Source: Candidatus Peregrinibacteria bacterium
GTDB taxonomy: Bacteria; Patescibacteriota; Gracilibacteria; UM-FILTER-43-11
Direction of reading: 5' to 3'
Length of the DNA: 55,129 nt
NCBI GenBank assembly: GCA_016932495.1
Contig: JAFGCR010000005.1
Location: 1 to 55,129, forward strand
Part shown: in pieces, positions 1-8,104 of the stretch
How positions within the stretch are numbered: position 1 is the stretch's first letter
Layout of the letters: the number at the start of each line of letters is the position of its first letter
Position numbers and translations under genes: made by a program
The notes under the pieces: generated by a model
The model's database searches: none
What the model was told of the DNA's origin: nothing
What the model saw: the letters and a program-made list of their open reading frames with translations, nothing else

Positions 1-5
1 GTTTT

Positions 6-41
6 AACCCCTTCCCCGGTTCTCCCGGGGAGGGGGTTTTT
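6..41 (+). terminator. Intrinsic terminator at window start
   Basis: A 14-bp stem (6-19 with 25-38, one G-T wobble) closes a 5-nt loop and is followed by a T run to 41. It would end a gene lying upstream of the window on the plus strand. Confidence 0.8.
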
Positions 42-55
42 GGTATGCAAAAGTA

Positions 56-85
56 AAGTCCGGACTCCCTTTGGAGTCCGGACTT
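56..85. repeat. REP-type hairpin ahead of the transposase
   Basis: Perfect inverted repeat: AAGTCCGGACTCC (56-68), loop CTTT (69-72), GGAGTCCGGACTT (73-85). The arms contain the palindrome AGTCCGGACT, which recurs four more times in the next 800 bases, in and around the Y1 transposase gene. In known systems REP-associated transposases bind and cut hairpins of this kind next to their gene. Assigning this hairpin as the cognate REP is an inference from proximity and recurrence. Confidence 0.75.
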
Positions 86-164
86 GGGCTAAAAGCTTTT
101 AAATATTGACAGTAAACAAATGTTCACTTAAAATGCCCTCCTAGTATTTAAATGAATTAGTAGT

Positions 165-716
165 ATGCCATCAAGGAAAATAAAGCTTATAAATGAGCAA
201 TTTTATCACGTTTACAACAGGGGAATGGGCAAAGAAAGCATCTTTTTGCAGAGCAAAGATTATGAACGATTTTTATTTAAAATAGAGGAATATCAAAAGA
301 AATATAATATAAAAATATTTTCGTGGGCATTATTACCCAATCATTTCCACATGCTTATTAAGGCAGTTGGTGACCGAGTCCGGACTTCGCTCAACAATGT
401 TTCCTCCTTTTTGTTAAAATTACAACAATCACATGCGCTGTATTTTAAATATAAATACAACAAAATCGGCCCTATTTTTCAGGGGCGTTTTAATGCTAAA
501 CCAGTCTATGATGATGAATATTTAATCCAGTTGCTTCATTACATCCACCGCCAGCCAAGTCATCACAATATTTCATCTGACACTGCCTGGCCTTATACAT
601 CTTTAGGCTCTTATTTGTATGCGAGTCCGGACTCGGAACTAATTACTGTCGACAATTACTATGATAGTTTTAAAAATTTTGAAGGGCTGTTGGAGTCCGG
701 ACTCGAGCCATGCTAA
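165..716 (+). CDS. REP-associated tyrosine transposase (RAYT, Y1_Tnp/IS200-like)
   Basis: A 183-residue single-strand DNA transposase of the HUH Y1 family. The metal-binding HUH motif is visible as NHFHMLI near residues 59-65. The likely nucleophile tyrosine lies in the helix LLHYIHRQP (about residues 125-133), which matches the YI..NP region of RAYTs, and is followed by WPYTSLGSY. The ATG at 165 gives the complete family domain. The gene stands alone without the TnpB or paired ends expected of a mobile IS200/IS605, which fits a domesticated RAYT. The coding sequence contains three copies of AGTCCGGACT, read in three different codon phases (VRT, SPDS and ESGL). Class call is confident; whether it still acts is unknown. 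Confidence 0.88.
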   Translation: MPSRKIKLINEQFYHVYNRGMGKESIFLQSKDYERFLFKIEEYQKKYNIKIFSWALLPNHFHMLIKAVGDRVRTSLNNVSSFLLKLQQSHALYFKYKYNKIGPIFQGRFNAKPVYDDEYLIQLLHYIHRQPSHHNISSDTAWPYTSLGSYLYASPDSELITVDNYYDSFKNFEGLLESGLEPC

Positions 717-858
717 AATAAACAAGCATTTAAATAATCAAATCATGAAAAAAACACTCATTATCTTCGGCATTATCTTCTTTTTGCCGGTCAATGCCTT
801 TGCCGCCACCATGCTTTCCGAAACCATGAATCAATTGGCGCTGAACCAAGTCCGGACT
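377..858. repeat. Scattered AGTCCGGACT palindromes inside coding sequence
   Basis: Exact copies lie at 377-386, 624-633 (extended to the 14-bp palindrome CGAGTCCGGACTCG, 622-635), 694-703 and 849-858. The first three are in the transposase gene, the last in the following exported-protein gene. With the hairpin at 56-85 that makes six copies of a 10-mer in about 800 bases. I saw no other exact copy in the window; the nearest is a GTCCGGACT match near 25478. Confidence 0.85.
690..719 (+). promoter_or_regulatory. Putative promoter inside the transposase 3' end
   Basis: TTGGAG (690-695), 18-nt spacer, extended -10 TGC-TAAAAT (714-719). The -10 includes the transposase stop codon TAA, and the REP palindrome at 694-703 lies in the -35/spacer region. 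It would drive the gene starting at 745 with a leader of about 20 nt. Confidence 0.4.
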
Positions 859-1920
859 CTGGCCCCCATGAACATCGCGGCGGAGGCCGATGGCGAAATT
901 ACCGCAGAATACGGCATGAACATCATCATCGACGAAAACAACCGTGTATTGTGGGATGCGGTGGATTTGATGACAGCCACGGGCACCGCGGTAGATAACG
1001 GAAAAATAGCCGCTGAGTTTGTTCCTATATATGATGATAGCTATCGTGTACTGACCATTCCTGTTTTGGAGGATTTTGCAGCTGGTGAGAATGTCCGTTT
1101 AGTGGGAGCGAGAATGCGGGCGTATGACCGCGCGTTTGGCTCCCGGTTCCTTTATCTGGATTTAAATGGCGATCTGCTCCATGAAACCACTGATCTGAAC
1201 GCCTATAAAGTTACCGATGCCGACACGGTTACCGACCAAACCCCTCCCTACCAGATACAACATTTTACCGCCACGCTGGCAGAGGACCTCAAATCCATTA
1301 CTTTTACCTGGCAGAACCCGCCGGATTGGGATTTTGTAGGAACGACCATGGAACGCGTGCGGGTACGGGGTACTCAGACACAAGATATCGCCGTGTTCGA
1401 AAAAAGAACCTTTGCCGAATATACCGATACCGATATCCAAGAGGGTGATAGTCTGACCTATAAATTTTTTACACACGATAAGCGCAATAAAAGTGAACCA
1501 GTGGTTTATGAAGCCGTGGTCGAAACTCCGGCCACCGAAGAGCCTGCGGAAGAACCAGAGGAGGAGGAACCGGAAGAAGATATAATGGCCGATGAACACA
1601 ACCTCACGCCGGCCGAAATCGACTCTCTGCACTATTTTTATACTTATTACAAAGTCCGCGAGGCCATTAAATGTCTGCGGGATGACAGCCAGTGCCTGTG
1701 GGCAAAGATCAATCTGGTATACACGCAGGAAGTGCTGGGCCTTTCCGATGTCGATGTCAGCCTTTCCGACCGCGATATTTATCTGATCGGCATCCGCATT
1801 AAATGGCCGGAACAGCGCTTTCAGGAAAAGTGTGTGGAAGCCGATACGCCGGATAAAACCTGCGCGGCCTTAGGAAAGTCATTGACCCGTGCCCATTATT
1901 TCCTTGAAAGAAGCGAATAG
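745..1920 (+). CDS. Exported protein with FN3-like domain, unknown function
   Basis: A 391-residue protein starting at the ATG at 745; an in-frame upstream extension would run inside the transposase gene and is unlikely. Residues 1-20 form a signal peptide (MKKTLIIFGIIFFLPVNAFA). Residues about 165-260 look like a fibronectin type III or similar beta-sandwich (ITFTWQNPPDWDF followed by YTDTDIQEGDSLTYKFF). A Pro/Glu-rich linker follows, then a C-terminal helical domain of about 110 residues with five cysteines, which suggests an extracytoplasmic place with disulfides. I recognise no family for the C-terminal domain. No Shine-Dalgarno sequence is present. Confidence 0.75.
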   Translation: MKKTLIIFGIIFFLPVNAFAATMLSETMNQLALNQVRTLAPMNIAAEADGEITAEYGMNIIIDENNRVLWDAVDLMTATGTAVDNGKIAAEFVPIYDDSYRVLTIPVLEDFAAGENVRLVGARMRAYDRAFGSRFLYLDLNGDLLHETTDLNAYKVTDADTVTDQTPPYQIQHFTATLAEDLKSITFTWQNPPDWDFVGTTMERVRVRGTQTQDIAVFEKRTFAEYTDTDIQEGDSLTYKFFTHDKRNKSEPVVYEAVVETPATEEPAEEPEEEEPEEDIMADEHNLTPAEIDSLHYFYTYYKVREAIKCLRDDSQCLWAKINLVYTQEVLGLSDVDVSLSDRDIYLIGIRIKWPEQRFQEKCVEADTPDKTCAALGKSLTRAHYFLERSE

Positions 1921-1963
1921 ATTTGTTACAGTCTAAACTCTTTTAATCGTTAAGTCTGATTGC

Positions 1964-2512
1964 ATGTTTAAAAAGCTCATTTCTCTCTTTTTGACGACGC
2001 TGTTCCTGGCGGGTTGCCTCCAGTCCGGCTGGACAGTGAAAGTCGATCTGACCGATGAAGAACGGCAGGAGGTACAGGCCACCGTGACGGAATATAAAGA
2101 CAAGATCAAAAATTACGAACCCGACGAAGTGTTTTTCACCCCCGACCCTCCGATCCCTTTTTGGGTGGAGCTGGCCCGTGCGTATGAGACATTAGGCCAA
2201 TTAGGCGATGCACTGGACACCTACGAAAAAGCCAAGGATTATTATCCCCGCTCTCAAGCCATCGAAAATAATATCGGTCGGTTATATGAAAAAGCAGGCA
2301 AATACGAAGAGGCCGTGGAGCAGTATCTTTATGTCGCTGAAGAATTCCAGGAGCCGAAGTATTATTACGATATCACGTGGGTTTACATCAAGGCCAAAGA
2401 CCGCAAAAACGCAGAAAAATACTTCAACATCTGGCAATTAGCTACCCAAAAAACAGATGGCCAGACACAGCGAGCCATCAAAGACCTTAGAGAAGAAGAA
2501 AAAGCCAATTAA
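1964..2512 (+). CDS. TPR-repeat lipoprotein
   Basis: A 182-residue protein with a lipoprotein signal: basic MFKK, hydrophobic stretch, and lipobox LAGC with the acceptor cysteine at residue 18. Residues about 65-165 form two to three tetratricopeptide repeats (ARAYETLGQLGDALDTYEKA, IGRLYEKAGKYEEAVEQYLY). TPR domains mediate protein contacts, so this is probably an envelope-bound scaffold. It lies 43 nt after the exported FN3-like protein on the same strand and may share its transcript. No specific partner can be named. Confidence 0.8.
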   Translation: MFKKLISLFLTTLFLAGCLQSGWTVKVDLTDEERQEVQATVTEYKDKIKNYEPDEVFFTPDPPIPFWVELARAYETLGQLGDALDTYEKAKDYYPRSQAIENNIGRLYEKAGKYEEAVEQYLYVAEEFQEPKYYYDITWVYIKAKDRKNAEKYFNIWQLATQKTDGQTQRAIKDLREEEKAN

Positions 2513-2514
2513 CA

Positions 2515-2544
2515 TTGTGCATCGCTCGTTTTGTGCGGTACAGT
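2515..2544 (+). promoter_or_regulatory. Putative sigma70 promoter of trigger factor
   Basis: TTGTGC (2515-2520), 18-nt spacer, TACAGT (2539-2544), about 55 nt before the tig start. The match is moderate. Confidence 0.4.
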
Positions 2545-2599
2545 AATGGTGCGTCCATAGCGGTCGTTTATCTTTAACCTGTAATCCTTTATCCGAACC

Positions 2600-3889
2600 A
2601 TGAAAGTCGATATTAAAAAATTGCCCAAATCCGAAGTAGAACTCACTATCACAGTTCCCTACGAAACGTACCAGAAGTGGGAAAAAAAGGCGCTGGAAGA
2701 TATTGGTAAAAACATCAAAATTTCGGGTTTTCGCCCCGGCAACATCCCGGAAGATGTCATCCGAAAGAATGTAGAGCCGGAATCTATTAAAGCCGCTACT
2801 TTCGATTACGTATTGCCTCAAACCTACGCCGAAGCCGTCCAGAAAAATGATCTGCACGTCGTGGCTCAGCCGAAAGTGGACATCAAAAAAACAGTCGAAA
2901 AAGAAGGGGATGAATTTGTGTATACAGCCACTGTCGCGGTCATGCCAGAGGTGAAGATGGGGGATTACAAAAAGATCAAAGTCGCCCGTAAGCCGGCAAA
3001 AGTCGAAGCCAAAAGCATCGATGACACTATCCAGATGATCATGGACCGCTACGCGGAATGGAAAGACGTGGAACGGAAAGCTGAGGAAGGGGACCGCGCT
3101 GAACTGGCTTTTGAGGGGTTTGATGAAAAAGGGGAAGCCATCCCCAATACTGTCAGCAAAAACCATCCGGTCATCTTAGGCTCCAAAACGATGGTGCCGG
3201 GCTTTGAAGAGGCAGTGGCCGGTATGGGAAAAGGGGAGACTAGGGAATTTGAGGTCAAATTTCCCAAGGATTATCACGCCAAGCCTATGCAGGGGAAAAA
3301 GGTTAAATTTAAAGTCACCTTAAACCGCTTAGAGGCAAAGAAAGAACAAATACTGGATGAGGATATGGTCGAAAAAATCACTGGCAAAAAACAGAGCGTA
3401 GAGGAGTTTAAAAAGCTCGTTGAAGAAGACCTGAAAAAAGAAATAGAATACCGAAACAGCCAGGCCCATGACAATGCGGTGGTGTCTGAGGTGATTAAAA
3501 TCACTAAAGCTGATTTGCCGGAAGCGCTTATTGAGCAGGAACTCGGCATGATGCTGGAGGAGCAAAAACGGCGCGTCCAGCAACAAGGGCTTTCCTGGGA
3601 ACAGTATTTGGGCCACATCAAAAAAACCGAAGACGATTTTAAAAAAGACCATCGCAAAGGTGCTGAAGAAAGAGTGTTGGCCCGCCTGGGGATACAGCAC
3701 ATCATCAAAGACGCTGATTTAAAGGTCGAAGAACAGGAAGTGGATAAAAAAATTCAGGAAATCATCAGCCAGTATCCAGAGGAACAGCAAAAAATGGCCC
3801 GCGATCATTTTGAAAAAGATGACAACGCCCGCCGGAACATCCGTCACAACATGGCTGCCGATAAACTAATAGATATGTTATCCAAATAG
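2600..3889 (+). CDS. tig: Trigger factor, ribosome-bound chaperone
   Basis: A 429-residue protein of normal family length. It binds nascent chains at the ribosome exit and has peptidyl-prolyl isomerase activity. The three family parts are in order. The N-terminal ribosome-binding domain (residues 1-115) carries GFRPGNIPEDVI, which corresponds to the GFRxGKxP signature, with N in place of K. The FKBP-type domain (about 160-240) includes VPGFEEAVAGMGKGETREF. The helical C-terminal chaperone domain (about 250-429) includes LIEQELGMMLEEQ. No Shine-Dalgarno sequence precedes the ATG. Downstream it converges on rel. Confidence 0.95.
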   Translation: MKVDIKKLPKSEVELTITVPYETYQKWEKKALEDIGKNIKISGFRPGNIPEDVIRKNVEPESIKAATFDYVLPQTYAEAVQKNDLHVVAQPKVDIKKTVEKEGDEFVYTATVAVMPEVKMGDYKKIKVARKPAKVEAKSIDDTIQMIMDRYAEWKDVERKAEEGDRAELAFEGFDEKGEAIPNTVSKNHPVILGSKTMVPGFEEAVAGMGKGETREFEVKFPKDYHAKPMQGKKVKFKVTLNRLEAKKEQILDEDMVEKITGKKQSVEEFKKLVEEDLKKEIEYRNSQAHDNAVVSEVIKITKADLPEALIEQELGMMLEEQKRRVQQQGLSWEQYLGHIKKTEDDFKKDHRKGAEERVLARLGIQHIIKDADLKVEEQEVDKKIQEIISQYPEEQQKMARDHFEKDDNARRNIRHNMAADKLIDMLSK

Positions 3890-3894
3890 CCGAT

Positions 3895-3950
3895 AGTGAC
3901 CAGTAACCAGAGACCAGAACTGGCCACTGCAGCGTTGGCTTTTGTTACTG
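3895..3950. repeat. Heptamer array in the tig/rel spacer
   Basis: Three tandem heptamers, AGTGACC (3895-3901), AGTAACC (3902-3908) and AGAGACC (3909-3915), are followed by inverted copies: GGCCACT near 3922-3928 and GTTACTG at 3944-3950. The array begins 5 nt after the tig stop codon. Confidence 0.6.
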
Positions 3951-4060
3951 TAATCAATCAATTTCAAAGCGAGTGAAGAGCTTGCGAAGCCAGGCGAGCC
4001 AGTGATGAGCGAGGACCGCTATTTTAGAAAGACCGCCCTTCTTCAAGCAAAGCGCAGAAT

Positions 4061-4080
4061 AAACCTTTTTTAAAGGTTTT
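4061..4080. other. Stem-loop between the convergent tig and rel genes
   Basis: AAACCTTT (4061-4068), loop TTT, AAAGGTTT (4072-4079). The hairpin sits 7 nt downstream of the rel stop codon. It lacks a clear T tract on either strand, so a terminator role is only possible. The rest of the 197-nt spacer (3951-4060) holds loosely repeated GCGAGY-type words and no gene. Confidence 0.35.
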
Positions 4081-4086
4081 CGGAAC

Positions 4087-6258
4087 TTAATCTATTTCCT
4101 TTACCGAGAAAATCCCTTCCAGTTCCTCCAGCTGATGGATGATCTTGTTCAGGGTTTCCAGGCTATCCAGGCTGGCTTCAATGATCATATGGCCCATATC
4201 CGTGCCTTCTTCGCGTATGTTGTGAATGTCCAGAATCGGCAATCCATTGCGCGCAAAAACATCAGCCACGTCCCGGAGCAATCCGATGCGTGAACGGCGG
4301 TTCAAGCGTAATTTTACCGTGTATTCCGGCATTTTTTGGGTACTCCAGGACGTTTTGATGAAACGGTCAGGCTCAAGCCCGCGCAGGACTTTGCAGTTCT
4401 GCTTATGGATCGTTACCCCGCGCCCGCGCGTGATATACCCCACAATCGCATCTTCTGGCTTCGGGGTGCAGCAAGAGGCCATTTGGGTTTTGTGGCCCCT
4501 TTCGCCCGTGATGAGCACTTCAGGCCTTTCTTCGAAACTGATGCTTTCCGAAAGCACCTCATGCGCCAATTCTTTCTCAGTAGTCCGTTTCATTACCTGG
4601 TCCAAAGGAAGGACTTTTTTAATCACATCCAAAGCATTTAAGGAGCCATTCCCCACACGTTCAATAATATTTTCCCGTTCGCGCACCGACAGGCGCCCTC
4701 CTTCATAATTCTTAAAAAAACTTAAGTTTGAATCCAGGGCGGGCTTATTGAACTGTTTAAGTTTTTTGTTGACCATTTCCTTTCCCATCCGCAGGATCTT
4801 CTCACGATCCTGCGTATTGAACCATTGTTTGATTTTGGATTTCGCCTGGGAAGTGACCACAAACGAGAGCCAGTAACGGTTGGGCTGTTCCACATTCCCG
4901 GTAATGATCTCAACCACCTGGCCGTTTTTCAGCTTGTAATCCAGCGGTACGATGTGCCCGTTGACCTTCGCCCCTTTGCAGGAATGGCCGATACCGCTAT
5001 GGACCCCGTACGCGAAATCGACCGGCGTGGCGTCATAAGGCAGATCCAGAACATCTCCTTTCGGTGTGAGCACGAAAATGCGGTCATGGAAAATGTCAAC
5101 GCTCAGCGTCTCAATAAACTCGGAATTGCTTTTTAAATTTTCATGAAGGTCTACCAGACTTTGCACCCAGTTCAGCTTTTGCTCATTGATCTTGCCTGAG
5201 CCCTCATCCTTATAATTCCAGTGCGCCGCAATACCGTATTTAGCCACGCGGTTCATTTCATGGGTGCGGATCTGGACTTCCAGCGGCTGGTTATGGAGCT
5301 TGGGACACAGCCCGATCAGTGTGGTGTGCAGGCTTTGATACCCATTGGCTTTCGGCACTGCAATATAATCCTTGAAACGCCTGGAAAGAGGAGTCCAGTG
5401 TTTATGGATGACCCCCAGCGTCTGGTAACATTGGGCTTCCGTTTCTACAATGATGCGCAGGGCGAAGATATCATACAGTTCCGCCACGTAGTTCTTACCC
5501 TTTTTCTTTAATTTTTTATAGATGCTATAGGGATTTTTGATCCGCCCCTCCATCTCGACCTCTAAGTTCACTTCTTTCAATGCCCTGGAGAGCACCGATT
5601 TACTGTTCTTGATGATGTTGCTCTGAAGGCCGGTGAGCTTATCCAGTTCCTGCTGGATCTGTTCATAATCTTTTGGATACAGATATTTAAAAGCCAGTGT
5701 ATCGAGTTCATTTTTAATCCGGTAAATACCCAGGCGGGAGGCAATAGGGGAATAGATAGTCAGTGTTTCTTCGGCAATCCGCTGCTGTTTTTCTTCTTTG
5801 TCCAGATATTCCAGTGTCCGCATGTTATGCAGTCGGTCTGCCAGCTTAATGAGGATCACGCGGATATCTTTGGCCATGGCCAGAAACATCTTGCGCAGGT
5901 TTTCAATCTGGCGTTCACGGCCCCGATAATAAATTTTGCGCAGTTTTTCTAGCCCTTTCAGTAAAGGCACCACGCTTTCACCGAATTCTTTTTTCAGGTC
6001 TTCAATATCTATATCAGTATCCTCCAAAACATCATGCAATAGACCAGCCACAATAGAGTCTTCATCCGGATGCATCGAAAGCAGAATATTCACCACTTCA
6101 AGCGGATGCTGGATATAAGGTTCGCCGGAAAAACGCTTTTGGTCTTTGTGGGCTTCGGCCGCTATTTCATAGGCTTTCCTGACGCGCGCTTCATCTAATT
6201 TAGGCAAATAGGATCTTGCCTTTTTGATCAGCCCGTCGATGGTCGCCTTTTTGGTCAT
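4087..6258 (-). CDS. rel: Bifunctional (p)ppGpp synthetase/hydrolase, RelA/SpoT family
   Basis: A 723-residue protein that makes and degrades the alarmone (p)ppGpp. The N-terminal HD hydrolase domain shows FSGEPYIQHPLEV and GLLHDVLEDTD (residues about 40-80) and later LADRLHNMRTL. The synthetase domain shows RRFKDYIAVPKANGYQSLHT; the RFKD form of the RxKD motif is typical of bifunctional enzymes rather than the ExDD of synthetase-only RelA. A TGS domain (FVLTPKGDVLDLPYDATPVD) and a C-terminal ACT domain (residues about 645-720) complete the standard long Rel. It appears to be a complete, active-type enzyme. A TATAAT box lies 16 nt before the start. Confidence 0.95.
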   Translation of the reverse strand: MTKKATIDGLIKKARSYLPKLDEARVRKAYEIAAEAHKDQKRFSGEPYIQHPLEVVNILLSMHPDEDSIVAGLLHDVLEDTDIDIEDLKKEFGESVVPLLKGLEKLRKIYYRGRERQIENLRKMFLAMAKDIRVILIKLADRLHNMRTLEYLDKEEKQQRIAEETLTIYSPIASRLGIYRIKNELDTLAFKYLYPKDYEQIQQELDKLTGLQSNIIKNSKSVLSRALKEVNLEVEMEGRIKNPYSIYKKLKKKGKNYVAELYDIFALRIIVETEAQCYQTLGVIHKHWTPLSRRFKDYIAVPKANGYQSLHTTLIGLCPKLHNQPLEVQIRTHEMNRVAKYGIAAHWNYKDEGSGKINEQKLNWVQSLVDLHENLKSNSEFIETLSVDIFHDRIFVLTPKGDVLDLPYDATPVDFAYGVHSGIGHSCKGAKVNGHIVPLDYKLKNGQVVEIITGNVEQPNRYWLSFVVTSQAKSKIKQWFNTQDREKILRMGKEMVNKKLKQFNKPALDSNLSFFKNYEGGRLSVRERENIIERVGNGSLNALDVIKKVLPLDQVMKRTTEKELAHEVLSESISFEERPEVLITGERGHKTQMASCCTPKPEDAIVGYITRGRGVTIHKQNCKVLRGLEPDRFIKTSWSTQKMPEYTVKLRLNRRSRIGLLRDVADVFARNGLPILDIHNIREEGTDMGHMIIEASLDSLETLNKIIHQLEELEGIFSVKEID

Positions 6259-6274
6259 AAAAAGCGGGCAAAAT

Positions 6275-6280
6275 ATTATA
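6275..6280 (-). promoter_or_regulatory. -10 box of rel
   Basis: Perfect TATAAT on the minus strand, 16 nt upstream of the rel ATG. No clear -35 is seen. A start point about 7 nt downstream would leave a leader of only about 10 nt. Confidence 0.5.
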
Positions 6281-6347
6281 GGGGAGGATTTTTATATCTT
6301 AGCACCTTTTTATTAATTGGGCAAACAATTGTTAAGATTTCCGATTT

Positions 6348-6382
6348 ATTGGCAATTGGACATGGGTCATTGGTCATTGATA
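6348..6382. repeat. Heptamer array in the rel/gpmI spacer
   Basis: Five uninterrupted heptamers: ATTGGCA, ATTGGAC, ATGGGTC, ATTGGTC, ATTGATA (consensus ATTGGNC). They lie in the divergent spacer, ending 29 nt before the gpmI ATG. Confidence 0.75.
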
Positions 6383-6411
6383 TAGTGGTAACAGAATTAA
6401 TCGTCTGCCTG

Positions 6412-7920
6412 ATGGATAAAAAAGTACTTTTGGTAATTTTTGATGGTTTCGGAGAAGGTCCGAAGGGGCCGGGAAACGCCGTCAAATTAGCCAAAACTCC
6501 CGCCATCGATAAGCTCCGCAGCCAATATCCTTTTGGCTTACTCCAGTGTACCGGCGAAGCCGTTGGGCTTGTCGGGGGTTCCATGGGCGGATCCGAAGTC
6601 GGTCATTTCACAATGGGGGCCGGCCGGGTCGTGCCTCAGTTTCTGCTCGCCATTAACCGGGCAATCGAGGATAAGTCTTTTTTCAAAAACCCCGCTTTGT
6701 CAGACGGGTTCCATACCGCAAAAAAAAGCGGCCAGAAACTCCATCTGCTTGGCATGATCTCCGATGAGGGTGTCCATTCCCACATCGACCATCTGTTCGC
6801 GCTTTTGAAATGGGCGAAGAAAGAAGAACTGGAAGACGTTTATATTCACTGCATTGGCGACGGGCGGGATGTTGAAGAGCGGAGCATTAAAGAATTCCTT
6901 GGCAAACTTCAGGCGAAAATCGATGAGCTGGGGGTAGGAAAAATCGCCACCATTATCGGCCGGTATTACTCCATGGACCGCGATAAAAACTGGAACCGTA
7001 CCGCGGAGGGGTATCGTTTGATGACCCAGGGGAAGGGTGCGGTTTTTGATGATTGGGAAACTGCTATCGACACCTGCTACAAAGAAGACCTTAGGCTGAC
7101 GGATTATTATCTCCCGCCTATCCTTCTTGATAAAAACGGACTGGTGGAAACTGGTGACACGGTCATTTTTTTCAACTACCGTACCGACCGCACCAGACAG
7201 CTTACGGCTGCCTTCACAGATCCGGATTTTAAAGAATTCGAAACGGCCATCGGAGACGTGCATTTTGTATGCATGGGGCCTTATTCCGAAATCGCCCCAG
7301 TGGCTTTTGCGGTCCCGACGGTAAAAAATAACCTCGCTGAATGGCTTTCTAAAAATGCCATCCGCCAGCTCCGTATCGCAGAAACCGAGAAATACGCGCA
7401 TGTCACATTTTTCTTCAATTCCCAAATTGAAAACCATTTTCCTCTGGAAGACCGTATTCTTGTCCCTTCGCCTAAAGTACCCAGTTACGCGGAAAAACCG
7501 GAAATGTCCGCTCATGAGATCACCGAAAAAGTACTTTCAGCCCTCCGGGATTCCGAACACCAGGTCATTATTGTTAATTTCGCAAACGGTGATCTGGTAG
7601 GTCATTCCGGGAGTCTGGAGGCCGCCATAAAAGCTGTCGAAACACTGGATGAATGCATAGCTAAAATCTACGATCAGGCCATGCAGTCCCGCTACACATT
7701 ATTGCTCACGGCGGACCACGGGAATTGTGATGACATGACCTATGCCGATGGCTCTGAAAAACCGGCCCATTCCATGAACCCTGTCATCTTTTTGGCAGCC
7801 GATCCGGAGAAGAAGATCAAAATCGTCAAAAACGGCGGCCTGGCCGATGTGGCTCCCACCATCCTCAAACTTCTCAATATTGAACCGCCGGAGGAGATGA
7901 CGGGTTCGCCGCTGATATAA
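6412..7920 (+). CDS. gpmI: 2,3-bisphosphoglycerate-independent phosphoglycerate mutase
   Basis: A 502-residue enzyme of normal family length that interconverts 3- and 2-phosphoglycerate in glycolysis, using two metal ions and a phosphoserine intermediate. Metal-binding Asp11 is in VIFDGFG and the serine nucleophile is Ser61 in GGSEVGHF. Further family blocks are DGRDVEERS, GRYYSMDRDKNWNR, NYRTDRTRQL, NFANGDLVGHSG and LTADHGNCDDM. The ATG at 6412 is chosen because it puts the family start (MDKKVLLVIFDGFG) at residue 1; upstream codons are repeat sequence. With tpiA at 49527 it belongs to lower glycolysis. Confidence 0.95.
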   Translation: MDKKVLLVIFDGFGEGPKGPGNAVKLAKTPAIDKLRSQYPFGLLQCTGEAVGLVGGSMGGSEVGHFTMGAGRVVPQFLLAINRAIEDKSFFKNPALSDGFHTAKKSGQKLHLLGMISDEGVHSHIDHLFALLKWAKKEELEDVYIHCIGDGRDVEERSIKEFLGKLQAKIDELGVGKIATIIGRYYSMDRDKNWNRTAEGYRLMTQGKGAVFDDWETAIDTCYKEDLRLTDYYLPPILLDKNGLVETGDTVIFFNYRTDRTRQLTAAFTDPDFKEFETAIGDVHFVCMGPYSEIAPVAFAVPTVKNNLAEWLSKNAIRQLRIAETEKYAHVTFFFNSQIENHFPLEDRILVPSPKVPSYAEKPEMSAHEITEKVLSALRDSEHQVIIVNFANGDLVGHSGSLEAAIKAVETLDECIAKIYDQAMQSRYTLLLTADHGNCDDMTYADGSEKPAHSMNPVIFLAADPEKKIKIVKNGGLADVAPTILKLLNIEPPEEMTGSPLI

Positions 7921-8104
7921 AAAGCCGCCTCTATAACTAGGCAATATTTTATATATATTACCTATTTGATTTATTACAAAATCACTCCTTTCTCTTTGGT
8001 GGGGAGAGGAAATTTTGGTAAACTAAAAAATGGTGTAATATGCCCAAATTATACTCTAAAAACAGATAAAAATAACAAAAACCAAACGCTTCATCGCCGG
8101 TTTA

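Noticed and set aside
165-716. Complete IS200/IS605 insertion sequence
   Set aside because: No TnpB gene and no defined left and right ends were found; the setting fits a single-copy RAYT with REP sequences.
1162-1632. Minus-strand reading frame of 156 codons opposite the exported FN3-like gene
   Set aside because: It is antisense to a gene with signal peptide and domain structure and shows the Phe/Arg-rich composition typical of antisense frames. The same holds for the other long minus-strand frames under the giant gene (for example 14185-14697 and 23333-23794).
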